A stretch of 64,000 nucleotides of DNA from Streptomyces sp. SID12501 (GTDB lineage Bacteria; Actinomycetota; Actinomycetes; Streptomycetales; Streptomycetaceae): assembly GCF_010550245.1 (NCBI RefSeq), contig NZ_JAAGLU010000004.1, positions 186,001 through 250,000 on the forward strand, written 5' to 3'. Both the position numbers and the translations under genes were made by a program. This document shows, one piece after another, positions 24,841-33,599 of this stretch. Under the pieces are notes generated by a model. The model made no database searches and was not told the origin of the DNA. It saw nothing but the letters and a program-made list of their open reading frames with translations. The first letter of the stretch is position 1, and each line of letters opens with the position of its first letter.

Positions 24841-25311
24841 ATGACCGGACAGCGCAGGGGAACCGCGATCGCCATGACCGAGCCGGAGCGGGACGCGTTC
24901 CTGCGTACCCGGCCCGTATGCCGGGCGGCTACCGTCGGAGCGGACGGCGCCCCTCATACCAGCGCCCTGTGGTTCGTGTGGGACGGAGCGGCCCTGTGGC
25001 TCAACTCGCTGGTCCGCAGCCAGCGCTGGACCGACCTGGACCGCGACCCGCGGCTCAGCGTGATCGTGGACGACGGGGGCTCCGACTTCACCCGACTGCG
25101 AGGCGTGGAGCTGAGGGGCCGTGTGGAGGTGGTCGGCGAGACGCCCCGGAAAGGGGCGCCTGTGGATGAACTCCGGGAGCCCGAACGCCTGTTCGCGGAC
25201 AAGTATGCCGACGGCCGGGACTTCCCGTACGACGGGCGGCACGCATGGCTGCGGGTGACGGCGGAGAAGGTGGTGAGCTGGGACTTCTCGAAGCTGCGGC
25301 GGGACCGTTGA
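24841..25311 (+). CDS. Pyridoxamine 5'-phosphate oxidase-like flavin/F420-binding protein
   Basis: The 156-residue protein has the split-barrel fold: RAATVGADGAPHTSALWFVW, LNSLVRSQRWTDLDRDPRLS and VELRGRVEVVGE. Members bind FMN, F420 or haem and reduce or oxidise small molecules. It starts behind GGGAGAAACG and is divergent from livHM, sharing its operator region. It is separated from the next rightward operon by its own palindromic operator. The precise cofactor cannot be decided. Confidence 0.78.
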   Translation: MTGQRRGTAIAMTEPERDAFLRTRPVCRAATVGADGAPHTSALWFVWDGAALWLNSLVRSQRWTDLDRDPRLSVIVDDGGSDFTRLRGVELRGRVEVVGETPRKGAPVDELREPERLFADKYADGRDFPYDGRHAWLRVTAEKVVSWDFSKLRRDR

Positions 25312-25350
25312 CGTCTTCGCGGCCTCCGTGAGAACCTTCCGCTCTCTTTT

Positions 25351-25367
25351 AGAGAATGGAATTCTCA
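25351..25367. promoter_or_regulatory. 17-bp palindromic operator at the SnoaL-like operon start
   Basis: AGAGAATGGAATTCTCA has perfect GAGAAT/ATTCTC arms around a three-base centre. It directly abuts the GTG at 25368, leaving no room for a ribosome binding site, so the transcript is probably leaderless and the operator would cover the transcription start. Confidence 0.65.
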
Positions 25368-25787
25368 GTGTCCACTGACGACCTGATGGAGATCCAGCAA
25401 CTGCTGGCCCGGTACGCGGTGTACATCACCCAGGGGAACCTGGACGGCGTGCTCGCGGTCTTCACTCCCGACGGGACCTACAGCGCCTTCGGCGACACCT
25501 ACGCCCTCGACGAGTTCCCGGCACTGGTCGCGGCGGCGCCCAAGGGCCTCTTCCTCACCGGGACGGCCGTTGTCGAGCCGGGCAGGGACGAGAACTCCGC
25601 GTCCGGCACGCAGCCTCTGTGCTTCGTCGACCACACCACCCACGACCTGCGCATCGGCTACTACAACGACACCTACGTGCGCACCGCCGACGGCTGGCGG
25701 TTGCGCACCCGCGCCATGACGTTCATCCGCCGCAGCGGCGCGCACGACTCGGGCCGCCCGCACGCCTATCAGCGCCCCGGGACATGA
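25368..25787 (+). CDS. SnoaL-like (NTF2-fold) protein
   Basis: The 139-residue protein has the cone-shaped NTF2/SnoaL fold used by steroid isomerases, dehydratases and ring-cleaving auxiliary enzymes: DDLMEIQQLLARYAVYITQG, VFTPDGTYSAFG, LRIGYYNDTYVRTADGWRLR. Start choice: ATG 25356 lies inside the operator palindrome, and GTG 25368 follows it immediately; I prefer the latter as a leaderless start. It overlaps the following ACAD gene by four bases and probably dehydrates, isomerises or binds a pathway intermediate. Confidence 0.75.
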   Translation: MSTDDLMEIQQLLARYAVYITQGNLDGVLAVFTPDGTYSAFGDTYALDEFPALVAAAPKGLFLTGTAVVEPGRDENSASGTQPLCFVDHTTHDLRIGYYNDTYVRTADGWRLRTRAMTFIRRSGAHDSGRPHAYQRPGT

Positions 25788-26884
25788 ACGTCACCGAGTT
25801 CCGCACGGACCTGCGGCGCTGGCTCGACACGAACGACCTCTCCCCCGGCCCCGACGACTCGCTCGACGCGCAGGTCGCGCAGCTCGCCCGGATCCGGCGC
25901 GCGCTGTACGAGGCGGGGTGGATGCGGTACGGATGGCCCGCCGAGGTGAGGGGGCTCGGCGGGCCGGCCGTACTGCGCGCGGTGCTCGGCGAGGAGGTCG
26001 CCACCAGAGGCCTGGCCGAGCCCGGGATCTATTCCATGGTCGAGGTTCTGGCCCCGACGATGATCTCGTACGCGCGTCCGGAGCTGGCCGCCGAGATGGT
26101 CCCGCTGCTGCTCGGCGGACGGGAACAGTGGTGCCAGGGCTTCTCGGAACCGGGTTCCGGCAGCGACCTGGCCTCGCTCACCACCAGGGCCGTCCCTCGA
26201 GGTGACAGTTGGGTGGTGACGGGCCAGAAGGTGTGGACGAGCCTCGCCCAGTACTCCGCCCGATGCGTCCTGCTCACCCGCACAGCCCCCGGCCATGCGG
26301 GCATCACCGCTTTCTTCGTCGACATGGACACCCCCGGGATCACCGTCCGGCCGCTGCGCACCATGCACGGGGTGGACGAGTTCGCGGAGGTGTTCTTCGA
26401 CGACGCGGTCGTCCCCGGCGACCGGATGCTGGGCCGCCCGGGCGACGGCTGGCAGCTGGCGATGGACCTGCTCCCGCACGAGCGCTCCACATGCTTCTGG
26501 CACCGGATCGCCCATCTCTACACCCGACTTGATCGTCTGCTGGAACAGGCGCCCGCACCCGACTCCGCCCAGGACGACGACGCCCTCGGCGCCGCCTATC
26601 TCGCCCTCCACACAGCCCGCTGCCGCTCCCACGCGACGCAGCGACGCCTGGCGGAAGGGGAGCACCTGGGCCCGGAGACCTCCGTCGACAAGGTCCTGCT
26701 GGCCACGGCGGAGCAACAACTCTTCGACACCGTACGGGACTTGCTGCCCGGCGTTCTGGAGCTGACCGAGACGCCCTGGCGGTCGGAGTACCTGTACTCA
26801 CGCGCGGCGACCATCTACGGCGGCACCGCCGAGATCCAACGGAACATCATCGCGCGCCGGTTGCTGAACCTGGGGAAGGAGTAG
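25784..26884 (+). CDS. Acyl-CoA dehydrogenase, alpha-type subunit
   Basis: The 366-residue subunit contains WCQGFSEPGSGSDLAS, VTGQKVWTSLAQYSA, MHGVDEFAEVFFDD, and YLYSRAATIYGGTAEIQRNI. It is close in style to the alpha-type subunit at 9300. It is followed two bases after its stop by its small partner, the usual arrangement for heteromeric steroid-type acyl-CoA dehydrogenases. ATG 25784 overlaps the SnoaL-like stop (ATGA). Confidence 0.86.
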   Translation: MNVTEFRTDLRRWLDTNDLSPGPDDSLDAQVAQLARIRRALYEAGWMRYGWPAEVRGLGGPAVLRAVLGEEVATRGLAEPGIYSMVEVLAPTMISYARPELAAEMVPLLLGGREQWCQGFSEPGSGSDLASLTTRAVPRGDSWVVTGQKVWTSLAQYSARCVLLTRTAPGHAGITAFFVDMDTPGITVRPLRTMHGVDEFAEVFFDDAVVPGDRMLGRPGDGWQLAMDLLPHERSTCFWHRIAHLYTRLDRLLEQAPAPDSAQDDDALGAAYLALHTARCRSHATQRRLAEGEHLGPETSVDKVLLATAEQQLFDTVRDLLPGVLELTETPWRSEYLYSRAATIYGGTAEIQRNIIARRLLNLGKE

Positions 26885-26886
26885 CC

Positions 26887-27675
26887 GTGGACGCCGCCGA
26901 ACGGGACCTGCTGGCCGAGACGCTCCGCAAGACGATGGCGACGGCGACAGGTCCGGCGCTCGACTCGGCACTGAGCGACCTCGGTTGGTCCGACCTGCTG
27001 GTGGAGGCGCCCAAGGCCGCGGTCCCGCTCGCGTTCCGGCTGCTCGGCGAGACGGGCGCCCATGCCTCGCTCCTCAACGACGTGATGCTGCACGCGGCGG
27101 GTCTGCCGCTCGGGGGCACGCCAGCGCTGCCGTACACAGGCGGCTCGTGGGTGGTGTGGGAGCGCGGCGGGAGTGGGACGCCGGGTATCTCTCTCGACGA
27201 TGAACTGCCATTGCAGGTCGGCCCTGTTGGGGAGCCGATTCCGCTCGGTGCGGGTCGGCTGGCGCTCGGCTGGTGGTTGGTGGGCACCGGGCGGGCGATG
27301 CTCGCGCTGGCCCGCTCGCATGTGCTGGACCGTACCCAGTTCGGCCGGCCCCTCGCTTCCTTCCAGGCCGTACGGCACCGGCTCGCGGAGACACTCGTCG
27401 CCCTGGACGGCGCCGAGGCGACCCTCGTGGCCGCCGACGACGACCTCGGCGCGCTGCTGGCCAAGGCCGCGGCCGGGCGGGCCGCGCTGACTGCGGCCCG
27501 GAACTGTCAGCAGGTCCTGGGCGGGATCGGCTTCACCGCCGAGCACGATCTGCACCGGCATGTCCGGCGGGCGCTGGTGCTGGACGGACTGCTGGGCAGC
27601 GCACGGGAGTTGACACGGGAGGCGGGGGCGCTCGTACGGGAGAGGCGGTCGGCGCCACGGCTGGTGCAACTCTGA
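26887..27675 (+). CDS. Acyl-CoA dehydrogenase, small (beta-type) subunit
   Basis: The 262-residue protein retains mainly the C-terminal helical domain: HVLDRTQFGRPLASFQAVRH, AARNCQQVLGGIGFTAEHDL and LHRHVRRALVLDGLLG. The N-terminal flavin domains are strongly reduced. It should form an alpha2beta2 dehydrogenase with the 25784 product. GTG 26887 follows the partner's stop after two bases. Confidence 0.82.
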   Translation: MDAAERDLLAETLRKTMATATGPALDSALSDLGWSDLLVEAPKAAVPLAFRLLGETGAHASLLNDVMLHAAGLPLGGTPALPYTGGSWVVWERGGSGTPGISLDDELPLQVGPVGEPIPLGAGRLALGWWLVGTGRAMLALARSHVLDRTQFGRPLASFQAVRHRLAETLVALDGAEATLVAADDDLGALLAKAAAGRAALTAARNCQQVLGGIGFTAEHDLHRHVRRALVLDGLLGSARELTREAGALVRERRSAPRLVQL

Positions 27676-27725
27676 CAGCCGTCTCTCACCTCTGTCCCCT
27701 CTCTGTCCGGTATCTGGGAGCCCCT

Positions 27726-28523
27726 GTGACGGATCTCTGGAGTGACCTCCTCGCGTGCCTCGACCTCCGTCCTGCCGATGGGGACTCGGAGTTCGAGGGA
27801 GCCAATCAACGCCTCGGCTATCACCGGCTGTTCGGCGGCCAACTGCTCGGCCAGTTCGTCCGGGCGGCCACACTCGCCTCCCCGGACAAGGCGGTGAAGT
27901 CCGTACACGCCCTCTTCGCCCGCGCGGGTCGGCCCGACGAGCCCGTCCGCTACGAGGTGTCGCGTCATCACGAGGGCGGAACCTTCGCTACGTTGGGGAT
28001 CATCGCCCGTCAGTCCCCCGGCGTCATGGCCACCGCCTCGGTGTCGATGCACGCCGTCGAGGACGGCCCCGACCACCAGACGCCGTTCCACGTCCCCGCC
28101 GTACCCGGCGAGGAGTACTCCGTGGATCTGGATCTGCTGCCCTGGGACACCCGCGCGGCCAGCGCCCTGGACACGCCCAAGTCGGAAACGCCCGAGTACG
28201 AGCTCTGGATGCGCACCCCGGCCGTCGGCCCCGAACTGGCCCCCGCCCTCACGGCGTACGCCACCGATCTGAGCCTCATCGGCACTGCGCTGCGCCAGGT
28301 CGAGGGGATCGGTCAGCACGATGCGAACACGGTGTTCACGTCGGCCGTGACGGCGCACACCGTCCGCTTCCACCGGCCCTTCCGGACCGACGCCTGGCTG
28401 CTCCTGCGCCAGCACAGTCCCCTTGTGGCGCACGGCCGTTGCTACGGCCGCGGTGACGTACTCACCGAAGGGGGCTCCCTGGTCGCCTCGTACGCCCAGG
28501 AAGCCCTGCTTCGCTTCACATAG
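27726..28523 (+). CDS. tesB: Acyl-CoA thioesterase II
   Basis: The 265-residue double-hotdog thioesterase hydrolyses acyl-CoA to acid and CoA. TesB motifs are visible: RLFGGQLLGQFVRAA, VHALFARAGRP, SMHAVEDGPDHQ, and the C-terminal VTAHTVRFHRPFRTDAWLLL with LVAHGRCYGRGDV. GTG 27726 follows GGGAGCC. It may release CoA from dead-end or overflow acyl-CoAs of the pathway. Confidence 0.86.
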   Translation: MTDLWSDLLACLDLRPADGDSEFEGANQRLGYHRLFGGQLLGQFVRAATLASPDKAVKSVHALFARAGRPDEPVRYEVSRHHEGGTFATLGIIARQSPGVMATASVSMHAVEDGPDHQTPFHVPAVPGEEYSVDLDLLPWDTRAASALDTPKSETPEYELWMRTPAVGPELAPALTAYATDLSLIGTALRQVEGIGQHDANTVFTSAVTAHTVRFHRPFRTDAWLLLRQHSPLVAHGRCYGRGDVLTEGGSLVASYAQEALLRFT

Positions 28524-28543
28524 CCGACGGCCGTCAACTCACG

Positions 28544-29689
28544 TCACGGTGCCGGTACTTCGATCACCGTCGCCGAGCCCATCCCCCCGCCCGCGCACAT
28601 GGCGGCGACGCCGATCCCGCCGCCGCGCCGACGCAGTTCGTGCACGAGGGTGACCAGCATCCGGGCGCCCGTGGCGGCGACCGGGTGACCGAGCGAGCAG
28701 CCGCTGCCGTTGACGTTGACGAGGTCCGGGTCGAGGCCGAGTTGCTTGACAGCGGCCACGGGTACGGCGGCGAACGCCTCGTTGATCTCGTAGAGGTCGA
28801 CGTCGGAGAGTGAAAGCCCCGCGCGCTTCAGGGCCTTGGGGATCGCGGTCACCGGGGCGAGACCCATGTCGGCGGGGTCGACGCCCACGGACGCCCACGA
28901 CCGGACCGTGCCGAGAGCCGGGAGGCCGAGGCGGTCGCTGGCGATGACCAGGGCCGCGGCGCCGTCGTTCGCACCGCCCGCGTTGCCTGCCGTGATGCTG
29001 AAGCCCTCGATCTCCGGATGCAGCGGCTTGAGCGCTGCCAGCCTCTCCGCGCTCGTGTCGCGTCGCGGGTGCTCGTCGACGGAGAAAAGGCCGTGTGGGG
29101 TGTCGATCGGGACGAGTTCGGCGTCGAAGCGGCCCTCGTCGATGGCGCGTACGGCGTTGCGGTGGGAGCGCAGCGCCCAGTCGTCCATCTCGGCGCGGCT
29201 CAGACCCGCCCGGACGGCCGTGTTCCAGCCGACAGTGATCGACATGTCGGTGTTGGGGGCGTCCGGCCGGGCGGGGTGGGTCGGTGACATCCAGGGTTCC
29301 CACTCCCCGTCGGCCTTGGTCACCGAACGCGGCGAGGTGGAGGCCGAGTTGACTCCGCCGGCGATGACAAGCTCGTCCATGCCGGCGCGGATGCTCGCCG
29401 CCGCGCTCTGGACAGCGGCCTGGCCTGCCGCGCAGTGCCGGTTGTGAGCGAGGCCGGGCACCCAGGTGAGGCCGGCCGTCAGCGCGGCATGCCGGGCGAT
29501 GACTCCGCCGCCGTACAGGCCCTCTCCGAGGACGATGTCGTCGATGAGGGACGCGTCCACGCCGTCGGTGGCGGCTGCCGCGGCGACGATGTGGTGGGCG
29601 AGGTCGAAGGCCGTGGTGTCGCGCAGCGTGCCCTTGAAGGCGGTGCCGACGGGAGTGCGCAGGGCGGACACGATGACGGCTTCAGGCAT
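28544..29689 (-). CDS. Thiolase (acetyl-CoA acyltransferase)
   Basis: The 381-residue enzyme cleaves 3-ketoacyl-CoA with CoA. All catalytic elements are present: nucleophile Cys in HNRHCAAGQAA, NEAFA, the His in GSGCSLGHPVAATGAR, and the C-terminal Cys in MCAGGGMG. It overlaps the upstream ligase gene by eight bases. It is the only intact conventional thiolase in the window; the one at 14143 is a remnant. Confidence 0.9.
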   Translation of the reverse strand: MPEAVIVSALRTPVGTAFKGTLRDTTAFDLAHHIVAAAAATDGVDASLIDDIVLGEGLYGGGVIARHAALTAGLTWVPGLAHNRHCAAGQAAVQSAAASIRAGMDELVIAGGVNSASTSPRSVTKADGEWEPWMSPTHPARPDAPNTDMSITVGWNTAVRAGLSRAEMDDWALRSHRNAVRAIDEGRFDAELVPIDTPHGLFSVDEHPRRDTSAERLAALKPLHPEIEGFSITAGNAGGANDGAAALVIASDRLGLPALGTVRSWASVGVDPADMGLAPVTAIPKALKRAGLSLSDVDLYEINEAFAAVPVAAVKQLGLDPDLVNVNGSGCSLGHPVAATGARMLVTLVHELRRRGGGIGVAAMCAGGGMGSATVIEVPAP

Positions 29690-31127
29690 GGGTGGCCTCC
29701 AGGTCGGCGAGCAGGGTGCGGCGCAGCAGCTTTCCGGTGTCGGTCTTCGGCAGTTCGGCGCGGAAGACGACGGTGTCGGGGGTCTTGGCGGAGCGCAGGC
29801 GTTCCCGGACCCAGGCGAGGATCTCGTCCGGGTCGCCCTGCCCGACGAGCACGGCGACGATCCGCTGCCCCCACTCGGGGTCGGGCAGTCCGAGCACCGC
29901 CGCCTCGACGATGCCGGGATGGGTGAGGAGGACGTCCTCGATCTCGGCCGGGGCGATGTTCTCGCCGCCCCGGATGATGGTGTCGTCGGCACGCCCCTCG
30001 ATGAACAGATAGCCGTCGGCGTCGAGCCGCCCGCGGTCCCGGGTGGCGAACCAGCCACCGGCGTCCAGAGCGGCACCGTGTCCTCCGTACTCGCCGGAGA
30101 TCTGTTCACCGCGCACGAACACCAGCCCTGTACCGCCGACTTGGACCAGCTCGTCGGTCTCCTCACCGCGGATCTGGATCTCGACGCCCGGCAGTGCGCG
30201 CCCCACCGAACCGAGCCGCTCGCGCACCGCCGGTTCGTCGGACAGGAGCGCCTGGCGGTGGTCGTCGGGGCCGAGGACGGCGATCGTGGACGTGGTCTCG
30301 GTCAGTCCGTACGCGTTCACGAAACCGGTGTCCGGGAAGGCCCGCAGCGCCCGTTCGACGACGGGTCGCGGGGTGCGGGCGCCGCCGTACGCGAGGCTGC
30401 GCAGCGTCGGTGTCCCCGCGGTGGCACCCTCACGGACCTCGGCGACGATCCGGGCGAGCATCGTCGGGACGACCAGCGCGTGGGTGACGCGCTCGCGTCG
30501 GACGGTGGCCAGCCACTCGGGCGCGTCGAAGGCGGACTGGTACACGATCCTGCGCCCCGAGTAGAGGTTCGTGAGCAGGTTCATCAGACCGGCCACGTGG
30601 TACGGGGGCACCGCCACGAGTGTCGCGGCGTCGGGCTCGGCGGACCCGAACTCCTGGGTGTTGAACACGTAGGCGAGCAGGTGGCGGTGGCGCAGGAGCG
30701 CCGCCTTGGGTTCGGCCGTCGTCCCGCTGGTGTAGAGCACCACGGCAACGGCGTCCTGGTCCTGCGGCGCCGGCTCGTCGTCGCCCTCGCCCATCTCCAG
30801 CGCGGCTGACAGGAGTTCGTCGAGGTCGGCCGGGTTCAGTACCAGGGCACCCGGGTGGCGGCCCAGCAGTCGGGCCAACTGGTGTTCACCGAGGCGGTAG
30901 TTGAGGGGGATGAAAGGAACTCCCGCCAGGGCCGCGCCGAACAGGGCGACGGGGTAGGCGAGATGGCTGGCGCCCAGATAGAGGACGGCCGAACGGCGCC
31001 GGAAGCGGTGTGCGGCGGCCCGGGCGCGGTCCAGCAACTCCGAGGCGGTCAGGGAACGGTCGTCCGCCGTCACCACCACCCGGTCTCCGGCCGAGCTCGC
31101 CATCTCCAGAAGCGTGGTTATATTCAT
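29682..31127 (-). CDS. Acyl-CoA synthetase (AMP-forming)
   Basis: The 481-residue ligase has the P-loop TSGTTAEPKA at residues 133-142 (Ala in place of the usual final Gly), YGLTETTS, GRADDTIIRGGENIAPAEIE and the C-terminal KTDTGKLLRRTL with the catalytic Lys. Its ATG at 31127 touches the palindromic operator 31127-31143, so translation is probably leaderless. It forms a two-gene operon with the thiolase. Confidence 0.84.
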   Translation of the reverse strand: MNITTLLEMASSAGDRVVVTADDRSLTASELLDRARAAAHRFRRRSAVLYLGASHLAYPVALFGAALAGVPFIPLNYRLGEHQLARLLGRHPGALVLNPADLDELLSAALEMGEGDDEPAPQDQDAVAVVLYTSGTTAEPKAALLRHRHLLAYVFNTQEFGSAEPDAATLVAVPPYHVAGLMNLLTNLYSGRRIVYQSAFDAPEWLATVRRERVTHALVVPTMLARIVAEVREGATAGTPTLRSLAYGGARTPRPVVERALRAFPDTGFVNAYGLTETTSTIAVLGPDDHRQALLSDEPAVRERLGSVGRALPGVEIQIRGEETDELVQVGGTGLVFVRGEQISGEYGGHGAALDAGGWFATRDRGRLDADGYLFIEGRADDTIIRGGENIAPAEIEDVLLTHPGIVEAAVLGLPDPEWGQRIVAVLVGQGDPDEILAWVRERLRSAKTPDTVVFRAELPKTDTGKLLRRTLLADLEATHA

Positions 31128-31143
31128 GAGAATGCTATTCTCA
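31127..31143. promoter_or_regulatory. Perfect 17-bp palindromic operator, divergent promoter
   Basis: TGAGAATGCTATTCTCA has seven-base perfect arms and a three-base centre, and is identical to 59753-59769. It shares one base with the start codon of the leftward ligase and is 38 bases upstream of the rightward SDR start at 31182, so one protein bound here could control both. Confidence 0.75.
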
Positions 31144-31181
31144 TCTGACTAGAGCCCTGCTTGCAAGAGAGGAAAACCTTG

Positions 31182-31946
31182 ATGCAGATCAGTGGCAGCT
31201 CGGCAGTCGTCGTCGGCGGGGCGGGAGGTCTGGGCGAAGCCACCGTCCGCCGACTGCACGCGGCGGGAGCGAAGGTGGTCGTCGCCGACCTCGCCGACGA
31301 GAAGGGCAAGGCGCTGGAGCAGGAGCTCGGCGTGCGCTACGTCCGGACGGACGCCACCAGCGAGGACGATGTCCTGGCGGCGCTGGCCGAGGCCGAGTCG
31401 GCGGGACCGCTACGGATCTCGGTGGACTGCCACGGCGGCCCGGCGAGCGGCGGCAGGCTGATCGGCAAGGACGGCACACCCATCAGCCTCGACGGCTTCA
31501 GGACGACCATCGACGTCTATCTGACCGGCGTCTTCAACGTGCTGCGCCTGGCCGCCGCCGCCATCGCCAAGCAGGAACCGACGGATGACGGCGACCGAGG
31601 GATCATCGTCAACACCGCTTCGATCGCGGCGTACGAGGGCCAGATCGGCCAGCTCCCCTACGCTGCGGCCAAGGGCGGGGTCGTGAGCATGACCCTGGTG
31701 GCCGCCCGTGACCTGTCCCCGCTCGGCATCCGGGTCGTCACCATCGCCCCGGGCACCTTCCTGACTCCGGCCTACGGCAAGGCGGGCGACCAGTTGGAGG
31801 CCTACTGGGGTCCCCAGGTTCCGCATCCCCGGCGGATGGGCCGCTCCCCCGAGTACGCGGCGCTCGTCGAGCACATCTGCGAGAACGGCTATCTCAACGG
31901 CGAGGTCATCCGCCTCGACGGAGCACTCAGGTTCCCGCCCAAGTGA
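31182..31946 (+). CDS. Short-chain dehydrogenase, 3-hydroxyacyl-CoA dehydrogenase type II-like
   Basis: The 254-residue enzyme has [40 protein letters not shown] and the catalytic YAAAK, with a late [10 protein letters not shown]. This combination ([12 protein letters not shown]) is characteristic of HSD17B10-like 3-hydroxyacyl-CoA dehydrogenases, which oxidise hydroxyacyl-CoAs or steroid hydroxyls with NAD+. ATG 31182 follows AGAGGAAAA. Confidence 0.85.
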   Translation: MQISGSSAVVVGGAGGLGEATVRRLHAAGAKVVVADLADEKGKALEQELGVRYVRTDATSEDDVLAALAEAESAGPLRISVDCHGGPASGGRLIGKDGTPISLDGFRTTIDVYLTGVFNVLRLAAAAIAKQEPTDDGDRGIIVNTASIAAYEGQIGQLPYAAAKGGVVSMTLVAARDLSPLGIRVVTIAPGTFLTPAYGKAGDQLEAYWGPQVPHPRRMGRSPEYAALVEHICENGYLNGEVIRLDGALRFPPK

Positions 31947-32695
31947 GCGGCGGGAGTGGGTCGTTGAAGGGGAAGGTCGCGTTCGTCGCCGGCGCGAGCC
32001 GGGGCATCGGGCGGACCGTCGCCGTCGCTCTGGCGGAGGCCGGGGCGTCGGTGGCGGTGGCCGCGCGGTCCGAGGAGGCGGGCCGGTTGCCGGGGACGAT
32101 CCACTCGGTCGCCGACGCGATCACGGAGGCGGGCGGCCGGGCGTTCGCGGTGCCCTGCGACGTCAGCAGCGAACAGTCGGTGGAGGCGGCCGTGGCGTCG
32201 GCCGTCGGCGAGTTCGGCGGCATCGACATCCTGATCGCCAATGCCGGGGTGCTGTGGCTCGGCCCCGTCGAGTCCACACCGCTCAAACGCTGGCAGCTGT
32301 GCCTGGACGTCAATCTGACGGGCGTCTTCCTCGTCACCAAGGCCGTGATCCCGTACGTCCGGGAGCGCGGCGGCGGTTCGCTGGTGGCCGTGACGACCAG
32401 CGGGGTCGGGATGACCGACCGGGGTGCCAACGCGTACTGGGTGTCCAAGGCGGCCGTAGAACGGCTCTACCTCGGGCTCGCCACCGACCTTCGTGCCGAC
32501 AACATCGCCGTCAACTGCCTGGCCCCGTCCCGGATCGTCCTCACGGAGGGGTGGCAGGCGGCGGGCGGTGGCCGCGAGATCCCGCCGGAGATGGTGGAGC
32601 CGCCGGAGGCGATGGGCCGGGCCGCGGTACGGCTGGCCGGGCAGGACTCGGGCGGGATCACGGGGACGCTACAGCGCTCGGAGCCGGTCGGCTGA
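31943..32695 (+). CDS. Short-chain dehydrogenase (HSDL2-like)
   Basis: The 250-residue SDR has GASRGIGR, the NANAG-like IANAG, TTSG and the catalytic YWVSK. The C-terminal half contains CLAPSRIVLTEGW, as in hydroxysteroid dehydrogenase-like protein 2. It overlaps the preceding SDR by four bases and shares its operator. Confidence 0.82.
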   Translation: MSGGSGSLKGKVAFVAGASRGIGRTVAVALAEAGASVAVAARSEEAGRLPGTIHSVADAITEAGGRAFAVPCDVSSEQSVEAAVASAVGEFGGIDILIANAGVLWLGPVESTPLKRWQLCLDVNLTGVFLVTKAVIPYVRERGGGSLVAVTTSGVGMTDRGANAYWVSKAAVERLYLGLATDLRADNIAVNCLAPSRIVLTEGWQAAGGGREIPPEMVEPPEAMGRAAVRLAGQDSGGITGTLQRSEPVG

Positions 32696-32705
32696 GGAGC
32701 GAATA

Positions 32706-32748
32706 CCGGATGCCATCCTCCGTACGGGAAAAGGTAGTTGGCATCCGG
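32706..32748. terminator. Hairpin between convergent genes
   Basis: CCGGATGCCA at 32706-32715 pairs perfectly with TGGCATCCGG at 32739-32748 across a 23-base loop. It lies between the ends of the rightward SDR (32695) and the leftward SDR (32766) and could terminate both. Confidence 0.5.
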
Positions 32749-32765
32749 CACGTCAGGTGTACGTC

Positions 32766-33599
32766 CTACCGCCCAGCCCGTTCCCGTACCGCCGCACAAG
32801 CTCCGCCGTCGATCAGCAGGTCGATGCCCGTGATGAAGCTCGCCTCCGCCGAGAGCAGGAAGGCGACTCCCGCGGCGACCTCCTCGGCCCGGCCCGGACG
32901 GCCGGTCGCGGACCGGCGTACGAGCGCGTCCATGGTCGGCTGGTTCGCGGCTTCCTGCCTGCCCTGCGGGGTGTCTATGACGCCGGGCGAGACCGAGCAG
33001 ATACGGGCGCCGAGCGGGCCGAGCCGGAGCGCCTCACTCCGTACGAAACGGTGTACCCCGTGTTTGGCCCACGCGTAGGCGGCGCCGCTGTCCTCGACAG
33101 CCGGTCCCAGAGCATCGTGGAGCCGGCCGAGGAAGGCGTCGTCGAGAGGATCGTCCAGGACGGCGGCGACAGCAGGATCGGCTTCCAGGTTGCCGAGCAG
33201 CGGGGCCATCGAGGCGAAGCACACCAGCGCCGTACCGTCCGTGGCGAGCGGGCGCAGGGCCTCGGCGAGCCGCGCGGTGCCCACCAGGTCGACCGCGAAG
33301 ATGGTCCGCCAGTCGGCCATCGTGGGCGAGATTCCGGCGGCGTGGGCGACGGCGCGCAGGGTGCCCAGTTCGGCGGTGCGTGCGGCGAGCCGGGCCAGTC
33401 CGTCCCGGTCGGTGACGTCCAGGACGAACGGCTCGACGGCCGTGGCCCCTCCAGCACCTGCCAGTTCCTTCGCCGCCGCTGTCACGGTCGCCTCGTCCCG
33501 GTCGACGAGCAGCAGCGTGTCCACCGTGCCGACCAGCCGCCCCGCGCACGCCAGCCCCATCCCCCGCCCGGCACCGGTCGCGATACCTACGGTGTTCAT
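32766..33599 (-). CDS. Short-chain dehydrogenase, 3-alpha-HSD-like
   Basis: The 277-residue SDR has ATGAGRGMGL, HAAGI, FASMAP and the catalytic YAWAK. An insertion of about 40 residues lies between the Ser and Tyr regions (LGNLEADPAVAAVLDD onward), as in the 3-alpha-hydroxysteroid dehydrogenase/carbonyl reductase family. It is the last gene of the nine-gene operon starting at 42337 and overlaps the VOC gene by four bases. Confidence 0.8.
   Translation of the reverse strand: MNTVGIATGAGRGMGLACAGRLVGTVDTLLLVDRDEATVTAAAKELAGAGGATAVEPFVLDVTDRDGLARLAARTAELGTLRAVAHAAGISPTMADWRTIFAVDLVGTARLAEALRPLATDGTALVCFASMAPLLGNLEADPAVAAVLDDPLDDAFLGRLHDALGPAVEDSGAAYAWAKHGVHRFVRSEALRLGPLGARICSVSPGVIDTPQGRQEAANQPTMDALVRRSATGRPGRAEEVAAGVAFLLSAEASFITGIDLLIDGGACAAVRERAGR

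Noticed and set aside
31127..31143. KstR or KstR2 steroid-regulator sites
   Set aside because: The mycobacterial KstR (AACnnGTT type) and KstR2 motifs do not match TGAGAATnnnATTCTCA, so a known cholesterol regulator is not supported.
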